Shown one piece after another: positions 37,001 through 47,717 of a stretch of DNA of 64,000 nucleotides. The position numbers were made by a program, and so were the translations under genes. This DNA is from Rotaria sordida. Lineage: Eukaryota > Rotifera > Eurotatoria > Philodinida > Philodinidae. The notes under the pieces are model-generated. The model saw only the letters and a program-made list of their open reading frames with translations, was not told where the DNA came from and ran no database searches. Position 1 is the stretch's first letter; the number at the start of each line of letters is the position of its first letter. Location: assembly GCA_905250125.1 (NCBI GenBank), contig CAJNOL010000012.1, positions 124,001-188,000 on the forward strand, given 5' to 3'.

Positions 37001-40000
37001 ATCCTGGAAGAAGGAACAGTCGATCATGTTGTTTATATCGAAAAAAAGCTTCCTGTTGCATTAAAATATGGGAATCACGTTTTCGATAATGAGTAGGTCT
37101 TTCAACAAGATGGTCCCAAGCCTCACTCGCATCATTTAACACAACAATGGTGTCGAGAACAATTTTCCATCATTTATTGACAAGGATCGTTGGCCTCCAA
37201 ATAGTTCTGATTTGAATCCCTTGGACTAATTCAATTTGGGATGAACTTGTCAATACTATCAATTGGAACAAAGTCAAGTTAAAAACAACATTGACTCAAC
37301 AATTAAAATCATCAGTTAAAAACATTCGTGAATCAGTTATTTTTGAAAGTTGTGCTAGTTTTACCAATCGATTGTATCGCGTTTATCAAAATGATGGAAA
37401 TTATTTACGTTAATAAAGAGAATACCGTTTTGTAGAGCTTCAAACGGCGAATCTTTTTAAAAAAATTAGGCTCATTAGATGAAAATTGAAGGAGATATCG
37501 TTAAAATACTGAGAGGGCCATTTATTCTGCCGCACCCGTTAATTTTATAGAACAGGAAATTCTCTACTGAGTGAACTTAAAATGAAGCTTCTAATGTGTT
37601 GAAAAGTGTTTTCAAAAGAGGAAGATACCTTGTCCCGCTTATTACGGGCCACTCATTAGATATCTGGCAGTTATGAAATTTTCAATGGACTGAAGTTCAA
37701 GAAAATATCTGAAAAATTGCATTATCATTTTTTGTTCACTTAGGTATTCCATGTAGATATTCTCATCAAAAAGCGTCTGTTTTCTTCTTTCATTTCGTAT
37801 TGAAGATTTCTAATAGTATTTTTGTACTTGTCTCTTTCTCATGCACTGTTTATACTATAGAATTACTTTCTCTCAATTGTCTAACTTCTGAGAATGAAAG
37901 AACTACACAACTGATATATTCAACAGGGAATATTTGCTTAGAGATTATCTATTTAGATGCTCAAAAAAACAATTCATTAAACATCTAAAAATACATTTAA
38001 CCAAGCGATAGTATTTTAGTAGACATTAGCTGAATTTTTTTTATTGCAACATTTTTACCAAGTACATTTTAGTAATTAATCTGCTTTCATAAAAATAATA
38101 AACTCTCTAAAAGATTAGCAAGAAAAGCTCAACATCCTATACTAAATCCTATTACTTTCTTTAATGCTCATAATACCCAATATGGTATTTTTAGAAAATT
38201 GTCATGCATACTCGAACATTTGATTTTGAAACATGTTTCTTCTCTTCTTCATTCGACTAGTTCTTTTGATCGTATAATAAGATCCACATGAGAAATTGGG
38301 ACGATATAATAATTTAATGAAGAAAAAAAGCGTTAAAATAAGCATATAAAGCTGTAATAGATTGCATCGTTTAGAGTTCCATTCCTATCTAGTAGATAAA
38401 AACTGTGCCCTCCTTTTTATTATCTCATTATTATACAGTATATAAAATATACGGTGAGTGTCAAAGCGATCCAATCATCAGATTATTTTATTTTATTTTA
38501 TGTATATCTCGAAAGCTAGATGAGCTAGAATAATCTGGTTTTCGGCAGATTACAGCCCATAGTCTCTAATATACAAGCAAAAGATTTTAGCTGAATTCAT
38601 TGATTTGTTGAGTTTTTATTGATGAGACAATCGTAACACGCCATTTTTCATTCTTTCAAAATTATCGAATCACTTAGCTTTGAAGACGGTTGTGCACGTG
38701 TTCTAAGTTAAAATTTTCTTCATAATACATGCATCACCAAAACAAATTATGCTCTATATAAGAATACCTTTTATCGTGACTTTTCTTCGAATATGGGTTT
38801 GCAAAAGCGATATCTTTGTGATTTATACCCGAAATTTTCAACAGAAAATAAGACGAAAGACATTTTTTTTTCATATGGTGCTTAGCCAGTTTTATTGCTC
38901 AATATTCAATGTCAACAGTACTAGAAATTGGATAAGATATTCTATTTGAAAAGATATTCGATGTTAGAAAATCGTGTTGGTCATCTTCTAAGTATACAAC
39001 AACCACACATAGACCTTCTTGTACGGTCTCATTCAACGCATTGACGAAGTTTATAAAAAAATTTTATTCTCTGCCTACAAAGACGTAAAGTGCAAAAATT
39101 GGCTATGTATTTAGTGAGGCCTGCACTTAGCCTGTGGGTGACACTGCAGTAAGCTTTTTATTTCTGTTATTTATAATGTAACAATGATTTATAGCTTAAG
39201 TACTGCAATCGGTTTTGATTTCAAATATAAAAGTTTTCCACAGAAAATATTCAAACAATTTTTCATATCTCTTGTAATGCGTAAATGAGATCGTATAAGA
39301 AGGTTTGTCTGTAATTGGTGTATATGTAGAAGAAGACGAACACAAATTTTCCAACATGAAATGTCTTTTCTAATAGAACATCTCATCTAATTTGTAGTAT
39401 TCTTGGTATTGATATATTAAACAATAAAACTGGCTAAACATCATATGAAAAAAAATTGTCTTTGGCTTTCTTTTTGTTGAAAATCTCCGGTATAAGTAAA
39501 AAAAACATGTTTTTTTTTAAACCTATATTCATAGGAAAGTCATCATAAAAAGTACTCTTGATTTAGAGCACAGTTTCTTTTGCTGACGTATGTATTATAA
39601 AGAAAATTTCAACTTAGAACACGCACACAACCATCTTCAAAACTACGTGATTGGATAATTTTGAAAGGGTGCAAAATGGCATGATGTGATTATATCGTCA
39701 ATAAAAACTAAACAAATCAATGAATTCAACTGAAATTTTTTGCTTGTATACTAGAGACTATAGGCTATAATCTGCCGAAAACCAGATCATTTTAGCTCAT
39801 CTAGTTTTTAAGATATACACAAAATAAAATAAAATAAGTTGCTAGTTGAATCATTTTGACAGTCACTATATATATTTTTCTTCTGTTAATTTCTTATTTA
39901 TGTTTCGTTTATCTTGCAAAATATTATTCATGATGATCATAAAAAATAATTATGTCCTAAATTGTAAACAGTCGTATATATTTATATACTTTATTGTATT

Positions 40001-41269
40001 GTATCTATTCTTTCTTGTCTCTGACCTTTCTTTCTAAGTATTTATTCAACAAAATGCGTAACATATATCATTACTATATCATGAATTAACCCTGAGGAGT
40101 AATAAATCTAGTAGAGAAAAAAATTATCTGTCATTTATCTCTCAACAATATATTATATTAATTATGTTTATTGTCTTTAAATGGTGCATTTTTCTACTGC
40201 AAGCTAATTATAACTTAGAGACTTTATTTCTTACCAGTCATAAGAAAGGAAACTGTAAGTAAGGATGTGTACATGAAGAAAATAGAAAGTAATCCGACAG
40301 TGAAAAGTGAGATCTACCCTTCAAAACTTTTCTCATCAATGATCTTGATACTATTCTACTGAAATAGAACAGATATTATCAATGTTTTTTTTTGTTATCT
40401 CAAAAAATGTCTTGTAGTCTAATCTTTTTTCGAGTCGTTATGTTTTCGAAGATAGATTTAGCTTTTTGAAAGAAAAACTTTGGAATCAACATTGAATAAA
40501 ATTACTCAATAGAACATACTAGACATATTGTGAATCATATGTTGCTGGTAAAAGTCCTTTATCATTGTTATCATCAACTAATTCAGATCTTAAAAGTCTT
40601 CCAAGTTGAAATAATTGTTTTTCTCCAATAGCTGTCAATTGACCTTTCATTACATTTTCACCAGATACTGACTAAAAAAATTTGAAAAAAAAATTATTTA
40701 CTTTTCAAATATATATTTCTATTTACTTTTAATTTTTGACCTTCACTTCCAGTAATATCATGTGCTGATAATACTTTATCTTTTGATACAACTTCATTTC
40801 CTTTTTTTGTAATTAGTTTTATATCCCATTTTGATGGAGGATAATTTTCTATTTGTTCTTTATTATAAATAACCTAGAAAAAACAAAATACAATAATAAT
40901 TAAACATAAAATCGAAATTTTCTTATTTTCTTCATTGTAATATACCTCTTCAAGACTAGGTAATAAATTGAGTGGAGTTCGAGCTCCATGTCGAAAAAAA
41001 ATTTGTGCACCTATCAATTGTAAATCGTTTCTTTCTGGAATATTTTTCATTGATAATTTTTCTTTATTTAAACGTTCATCATTTGTTCTCCAAGCAAGTA
41101 AAGACTGTTCATAACGAGAATGTGCATTTTTATCTTCCATATCTACTATTGAAGAATGTGATACTGGTAAAAAAATATCAACTAAACTATCACAGGTTAA
41201 TTTAAATAATATTGTGAATATTCCTATGGCAAGGAGACACTGTAATATGAAGCGCCAATATCGGCGCAT
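34041..41269 (-). CDS. ACP6: Histidine acid phosphatase, ACP6 (lysophosphatidic acid phosphatase) type
   Basis: Twelve exons (41269-40946, 40873-40727, 40671-40520, 35326-35226, 35166-35123, 35063-34943, 34886-34828, 34752-34667, 34606-34484, 34422-34353, 34303-34196, 34139-34041) give 477 aa. The catalytic RHGARTP motif holds the nucleophile H94, and the partner acid motif is SGHDSTLIPL near residue 395. CRSTYMDRTIASARSFLAGLF and the order of segments follow ACP6, which dephosphorylates lysophosphatidic acid. An N-terminal hydrophobic stretch (about residues 6-24) suggests a signal anchor, whereas human ACP6 is mitochondrial. The C-terminal CQDYYCPYSTFL segment is the usual HAP tail. Intron 3 is 5,193 bp and holds at least three mobile elements, while the other ten introns are all 80 bp or less. 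Exon phases join exactly across the large intron (TA then T). The exact substrate is inferred. Confidence 0.88.
36231..37539 (+). mobile_element. Tc1/mariner-superfamily element
   Basis: Perfect terminal inverted repeats start ACGGGTGCGGCAGAATAAAT and continue GGCCCTCTCAGTATTTT at both ends, 37 bp or more. They are flanked on each side by TA (36229-36230 and 37540-37541), the superfamily's target duplication. The interior encodes a broken plus-strand transposase. The near-identity of the ends suggests the copy is young relative to the foldback it sits in. Confidence 0.9.
36400..37415 (+). pseudogene. Tc1/mariner transposase, inactivated
   Basis: Plus-strand pieces in order are an N-terminal helix-turn-helix region (GLRTIKQWYQTIRQSG), a second HTH (ARKLSMVLDISERSVWRIMK), and the catalytic region with LFSDEKFFD, FPQKVMVWLG, FQQDGPKPHSH and NSSDLNPLD. 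The last motifs resemble IS630/Tc1/mariner transposases with a D-D-D triad rather than DDE. Stops interrupt the frame at several places, for example after GSITL near 36545, after FANWV near 36788, and after VFDNE near 37096. No intact product is possible. Confidence 0.85.
38453..39866. mobile_element. Second foldback element in ACP6 intron 3
   Basis: Inverted arms of about 290 bp (38453-38740 and 39580-39866) flank about 840 bp of unrelated sequence. The ends read GTGAGTGTCAAA and, from the right, GTGACTGTCAAA. Inner landmarks are TCTGGTTTTCGGCAGATTA, TGAATTCATTGATTTGTT and GTGTTCTAAGTT, in the same order in both arms at roughly 85% identity. Flanking TA-rich sequence would allow a TA duplication. 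No transposase-like frame lies between the arms. Confidence 0.8.
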
Positions 41270-41686
41270 GACCTTAGAGTCTTTTTTTTTTTATTCTTTT
41301 TTGAATACCATTTTTCTTGTATCTATAAGAAATTAAAGAACATAAAACTTTTTTTTCTTTAAAATTTTATTTCGATAAACACTAGTTGTTATCTTTCTTT
41401 CATGGAAGAACGCAAAGTTGTCACAAACAGTTATTTTTCTTTTCACATATATACACAAAAACACAAATAAAATTTTTCTTTTGTCTTTTTTGTTGTAGTT
41501 ATTGACTTAAATAGAAAAAAAGAAAAGTAAAGCAGACAAATGAACCATAAAAATAAAAATAATAAATTAATTAGATGAGAGTTTCATCAGCACTGTAGAA
41601 ATAAGACAAAGAAAAGATTTCTTCTTCAATATAGCAGTAAAAAACAAAGAAAATGATAATGTGCCATTTAAGGTAAAAAAGAAAAA

Positions 41687-44600
41687 TTACATTAGAATTT
41701 CGTCACTGGTCGAACCAGTTAATGAAGCATCGATAGCTAAAAAAAAATGAAAACAAATAAATTTATTGCAAAAATTGATTTGTAGATTTTTTTCTATTAA
41801 TCACTTGACAATTTGAAATATTTATGAGCTGCAGTCGAAGATTAATGTATCAATATATCTTTTATTTTTCTAATCTCGTAGTTTAAAAACTTGCTTCGAC
41901 TATTTCATTGATTTATTAAATTTAAGAATGAATATTTATTATGTGAAACAAGTCTAATATATAAAATGTTTTAATAATAGGAAACTAAAGTTTTCATTGA
42001 AATTTAAATTATAGCAACAACAAAAAAAAATATTTTCAATAATTTTTACTTTACTAAAAAAATTTGTTTTTATTGGTTAAAATGATTTCTTAAATCAGTT
42101 AAGAATAATATACATGAAATTTAATTCGAGTTAATAACTATGCAAAGTGATGAAAAAAAAGGAAATGAAAATCATGCTTGATTAAATATGATTGGACTTC
42201 ACGCTTGGAGTTATGATTGTAAAGTACAATCATCACAGCAAAATCTAAGAATTATTCATTCAGTATGATAATATCTTCAATTATAATTCTATTCTTTCAA
42301 AATGTAGTTTCTCATTGAAAAAAAACCGATATATCATTTTATATAGTCCAGAATCACTTCTTAGAAAGAGAAATTTTATCCTCATTAGGCATGCACTGAA
42401 CTCAAAGTTTGGTTCGGTATTCGGATTCGAAAAATTTCCAATCAGTTCAGACAGTATCGGATATTTGTGTGATCGTCTAAGCATTTCTTGAGGTATATAA
42501 GCAATCATGCAAGCACTCTAACTACCAACAACAAAATGTTTTGCCAATCATATTTTTCATGAATACTTCCATCGGTAGTCAACCGCAAAAGAATACCAGA
42601 TTCTCAGAACTTCTGAGAACCTGGTATTTTTTTGCGGTTGACTACCCATGGAAGTATCCATCAAAAATACGATTGGCAAAACATTTTGTCATTAGTAGTA
42701 AGGTTCGAGTATTTCTGAATAGGATTGACTTTTTTTTTGTATGCCTGTAGACTTTCAGTCTTTGGATCAGTTATTTCACTATGTGTAGATCTACGATAGC
42801 CAAGCCTAAAATCGTCTCTTTTGGTTTACTTCTACTTTCTTTTATTAGTTGACTGAAAATGATCACAGTCAAATCCAAGCCTGAACGTACGGGTTCGGTG
42901 CATGCCTAATTTTTATTCTATCATACATTTAATTATATCTGAGAAATGTGTAAGTTAAAAATCAAAATACATACAACTCAATGTTCGATTAACTGTTTGT
43001 AATTGATCAACAAGTTGTTCTAATTCTCGCACATTCGAATCACTATCACCTGCACTATTATTCGGTCTAAAATTTATCGATATAAAATAAACGAAAATTA
43101 ATTTATATATATATATATATTTATGGTTTTTTACTTCAATTTTGCTAATATGCCTGATGAAAGTTGTATTAATTTAATAGCTAATCTTTGTCCATCATCA
43201 CGCAATGAATCACATCGTTCCTAAAAAAATTAAATAGTATAGATTTCAATAAAAATTAATTCACTTACTCCTTCCCTATAAAAACTTCCATTCATTTTTT
43301 GATATTGTGATTCACTAGTAACACTTGATACCATTGGTTTTCGATATTTTGATGTTTTTGTTTTTGTTTCTCCTAATGGATTTGGACTTGCTGATGATGA
43401 TCGATGATGTGATGTTGTTGATATTGTTGATATTGTTCTTGTTTTGAGTAAATCTTGTTTTGGTGTTGAAATATTATTATTATTATTATTTGTTGATCGA
43501 GAATTTACTCGTAATTGTGAAAAATCTTTTTTACTTGTACTACTTGCATTACTATGCCATGATGCACTCATTAAATCAATAGGTAGTTCAGTTTTTTGTA
43601 ATTGTTGTCTTGTACGTTGTGCTAATTCTTCAATTTTTGCTTGTGCACGTGCACGACGTAATTCAACAGCACGATTTGTTTGTCCACTTGAATTATTTAT
43701 TGATAATGATGTTGATGGAACAGATGTTGTTGGCTTTATTATTTGACGTGTTGATAATGGTTTTGATATTGTTTGCTGCTGTTGCTGTTGCTGTTGTTGT
43801 TGTTGTACTGGTTTTGATGTTGATGGCATAAGATGCGAACGTTGTCGACGTAATGCAAATGATTTATTCATATAAACTTTAGTTAAACTTGGATGTGATG
43901 ATAAAATTTCTTCATTATCATCAACATATTTAGTTGTTGTTGTTGTTGTTGATGAAGATAATGCTCGATTATATTGTGTATTAGCTGGCATTGTTTGACG
44001 TATGGATGAATTTCGTTGAAATGGTGTTGAATATGTTTGATCATTAATTATGGTATGTGGTCGAAGTGGTAGTTTAGATGAAGATGATACATAATCAGAA
44101 TGATGAAGTGAAGATTTTAAATTTGACGAAGATGATTGTTGTTTAGAATCATGATGACGTATAGGTTGTTGTTGTTGTTGTTGTTGTTGTTGAAGACGAA
44201 ATGAAAATTTTTCTGTATCACTTTGATTTGAACGAGCTGAAAGTGGAGGTGATGATGGAGAATTTTTTGATGGAACTTCAAAATGTGTATCTTTAGTTGA
44301 AACAACAGATGCTGTGGGTTTTGATCTAAATTAAAGTAAATCAAGAATTATTTAAGTTTGAATATTGAAAACTAACTTCGAATGAATGTCAGGTTTTCGT
44401 CTTGGACCAGTTGTTGTTGTATTCGGAAATGGTTTAGTTTCAAATGTTGGTGAAATAACTAAAAGCAAAAAAGAATTAAATGAAAAATAAAAATTTCTTT
44501 TTCTTTTTCTACCAAAACATTCAGCTGGTTTTATTAGATTTTGTGGTGGAGTTATTGAACGTGGTTGTTGCTGTTGTAAAAGAATATCTGATCGTCGTCT

Positions 44601-46733
44601 TGCATAAACAACACCAGCGGAAGACTTATCATCAATAATGATATGATGAGAGGCACCCTCAGGTTCTTTGCGTATACTATTATCACTTTCTGTTGGTAAT
44701 GAAAGAAGAGATGATGAAGAGGTTGAATTAGCTGACGATACTGATGAGGATGATGGTGATAAATTATGTGTTGGAACATTGAGATCAACAATGGGACGAT
44801 TGACAGTATGTGTTGTTTTTGATGATATACCATCAATATCAAATGTTCCATGACGATTTCTTCTTGTTGTTGCATATCGTTTAAATGAAGATGCTGTTGA
44901 TGGTGTTGAAATTTTTTCTTGTCTATCATTTTGTTGTTCAATATCTTGTTCAGGTTCATCATCATGTGCAATATCAATATCATCTTCAATAATATATGTA
45001 CCTGCATCACTTAATGCATCTATATCATAATGATCACATGAAGGTGTTAGAAGAGGTGATGAATGATTGAGAACAGTTGTATAAGATTGTTGATTAGAAG
45101 ATCGATGTTGTAAAGTGAAATTTGAATTACTATCATCTTTTAACATTCGATCGATAAGAAAATCATTTTGAATTTTTTTTAATGATTGATTCTCACAGAG
45201 TGGAACGTCTAAAAAGTAATATAATTGGAATTTTTTTCTTCTGTGTAAAAACAGAAAAAAAAAGAATTTCATTTTTTTATTATTACCTAGTTCAAAAGGG
45301 GAATGAAGGTCTTCTTCACCATTTCCTGCCATGTTATATGTATAGAGTTGCTAAAAAAAAATTCACCAACAGTAAAATCAAAACTTTGTTTTTCCTGTAT
45401 TTCAATCTTACTGATTTTGAATTACGATGATTGTCTTTTCTAGTTTTAGCCACCGGTGGTGTAAAGTCTGAAATAAATCAATGGCGTAATAAGCGATATA
45501 AAAAAAAAGGTTTCTTTTTTTTTCCTTTCTGCACAATTTACTGTCAGCTGATTACATAAAAAATTTATTCCAATCAGCATTTTTCTTGTGAGGATTTACT
45601 TTTCGTTGATTATTTCAAAGAAGAGAAATAAACAAATTAGTGGACATTGCAATAATCAATATATTGTCAAAACAAAATTCCAGTAAATTTTCTAAATATA
45701 ATATAACATTACATACTACTAATTATTTGGAAGGTCGACATTCTCGAATGAAAAAAAAACATATAAATTCTCTACATCCAAACATTTACATGAGGATTGA
45801 TTTACTGTAAAAAGAATAATTTTTCGTATTGATTGCAAGAATACGAGATGAAATGGAAGCTTCAACTACAAAACGTCGGAAACATAAAGTTATAACAAAA
45901 GAATATTTAATGAAATTGTAGCAATATTATGATGAAGGTTGTATTAATATTCCAATGTTCTTGAAAGTTGTTGACTTGAGGTATTTTCAACACCCATCAA
46001 ACAGCTAAATAGCCATATTGCTTTCTTTTTTGTTCGTATATTTATTGTAATTGGTTTTTTTTTGTCAACGGAAAGTAAATCCTCACACAAAAATAAAACG
46101 TTAATTGCAATAAATCTTTTATGTAATCAACGAACAGTAAATGGCGTAAACCCTTTGTCTTTTTTACCTAAAGTGAGTGCATATTTATTGTTGATATGAT
46201 TCTAAAAGAAAAGAGCATATGTTTGATGTTTTTTTTTTCTTCTAATAATTAAATGTTTACTTACACCATTGGGTGAATTATCATCCTTCGTTTTTGTCGT
46301 TGCCGATGGGTTTCGGACGCCAGTTTTGCTACTATTACAAACGTCACTGACAATGGGCGACTAATAAAAACAAAGATGAATAAAAAAGAAAAAAAAAAAG
46401 AAAAAGAAAGATGAAGCAGAATACATAGTGCGCTTTGTTTCATTCGTTCTTTCATACGATGGTTACTTGTTGAGAGAAGGTAAAGAAAGAAAGGCCGTTA
46501 TACAAATTTTTTTTTTCTTTTCTTCTCTTTCTTTTATTCTGTCTTATATATCTTACCGTATGAGATTGTGGTGATGGTGAATCATTTTGAATGTTGCTCA
46601 CTATTGATGAAGGTGTATTGAAGTCTGATGAGGTCGGAACAAAGTGTTGATGTGATAGAAGTCGTTTATTATTATTATTATTATTACTTGAAGATGAAGT
46701 AGCCAATGGAAAATGATCAGTGTTCTCAGACAT
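41687..46733 (-). CDS. Large low-complexity protein, possibly CEP170-like
   Basis: Ten exons (46733-46557, 46360-46267, 45467-45412, 45350-45287, 45208-44513, 44458-44377, 44325-43269, 43220-43135, 43066-42975, 41736-41687) join in phase to 817 aa. Most is Ser/Thr/Asn/Gln-rich, with poly-Gln runs (8 and 12 Q) and poly-Asn. Three ordered parts stand out: ALSDAGTYIIEDD in an acidic context, AVELRRARAQAKIEELAQRT, and a C-terminal helical segment (RCDSLRDDGQRLAIKLIQLS, then ELEQLVDQLQTVNRTLSS). These resemble the middle and C-terminal parts of centrosomal CEP170 in my recollection, but no FHA domain is seen and the match is not verified. Intron 2 (799 bp) and intron 9 (1,238 bp) each carry an inverted-repeat element. 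The gene reality is well supported by ten in-phase exons; the family name is a guess. Confidence 0.6.
42385..42909. mobile_element. MITE-like element with an inner palindrome (intron 9 of the CEP170-like gene)
   Basis: The outer inverted ends read TTAGGCATGCACTGAACTC and, as complement of the right, TTAGGCATGCACCGAACCC. Inside, 42530-42690 is a tight palindrome centred near 42607 (CAGAACTTCTG) with arms of about 75 bp that include GGTAGTCAACCGCAAAA and AAAATGTTTTGCCAATC. The palindrome may be a second element inserted into the first, or part of it. No coding frame. Confidence 0.7.
45536..46143. mobile_element. Inverted-repeat element with decayed interior (intron 2 of the CEP170-like gene)
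   Basis: Ends of about 75 bp: ATTTACTGTCAGCTGATTAC on the left and ATTTACTGTTCGTTGATTAC as complement of the right. In each arm the word (G)ATTTACTTTTCGTTGA recurs about 50 bp inward, so each end carries a doubled motif. The interior holds a short coding-like piece at about 45850-45970 (TTKRRKHKVITKEYLMK, then a stop), perhaps a transposase remnant that I do not recognise. Confidence 0.65.
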
Positions 46734-47717
46734 TGAAGAAAATCAGTATTTTATAATAAGATGATAAAAGAGAGAAAAAAGGATCATCTAGAATAAAAAA
46801 AAAAAGATCGAGTATGATCATTATCTATCTCTCGTACGCACGATCGTTTCTAATCGATTCGTGTCTACATTGGTACTTGTGTCCGACATCATTACAACAT
46901 GCACATGACAATGTAAAAATTATAATCAATATATAGAGTGTCCTCGACCTCAATGAAGTAATAAATCGCTCATCTCTCTTTTATTTAACCTAATAAAACA
47001 ATTTTCATTTCTCAAATGAAAAAATATGTATATATTTCAAATCTTGTTGTCTTTCCTCATTGAAAAAAGGTTAATTCTCACCTAAAAATAATGTCAATGA
47101 AATTGACGTAAAAAATTCTTTGAACATTCATCTGATCGATTGCTCTATTTATAATAATTTGTTTTTTGTTCTCTCTATTCATCTACTGTGAACTATGTTC
47201 ATATAATGAATAATAAAAAAAGCAACTATTACACATTATTTCTCACTTGACATATACCTTAAATGTTCACTCAAACAATTACCCATACATACACACACAA
47301 ATCGATATGAAATTTTTAAAAAAGACAAAGAAATGAATTGCATTTTTTATTTCCGAATGATCTTTTGGACAAAAAAAAAAGAAAGAAACGAAGAGCACAA
47401 AAATTTTTAAATGAATAATAACAGAAGAAATAATGAATGAACTTGTAGTTTATCTTCGCATACACATTTTACGTCTGATATCAATGAAAAAAGAAAAAAG
47501 AAAACAAGAACAAGAGACACACAAGCATACGTACACAAGTCAGTAATAACAACTACAACAAAAATTCCTTTAATTTTTTTTTCTTTTTGAAAAGATCGTT
47601 CTTGAATAGAAAAAAATTTTTTTTTAAATTTCTTCTCTTGATTTTAATTGAACATTCGAATTCGAATGAGAAAAATTGAATATATGATTTTATATACAAA
47701 AAAATACGCACATTGAT
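46734..47717. other. Intergenic region, CEP170-like gene 5' side to MTA 3' side
   Basis: AT-rich, with A-rich tracts and no coding frame. It should contain the promoter of the CEP170-like gene and the 3'UTR of MTA. No defined motif could be assigned. Confidence 0.5.

Larger units (their letters stand above)
35433..37666. mobile_element. Foldback element split by a Tc1/mariner insertion (ACP6 intron 3)
   Basis: The left arm at about 35440-35660 and right-arm pieces at about 36160-36230 and 37540-37660 are inverted copies. Landmarks are GAGAATTTCCTG, CTTCATTTTA, AACAAAGATAGTA and AAATTTTTCGC. The two right-arm pieces flank a complete 1.3-kb element with TA on both sides, so the right arm was cut by a later insertion. 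Boundaries are approximate. No own transposase was seen in the remaining interior. Confidence 0.7.

Noticed and set aside
36567..37096. Separate small genes for the HTH and catalytic parts of the Tc1/mariner transposase
   Set aside because: They are segments of one transposase reading frame broken by stops inside a single element with intact terminal repeats.
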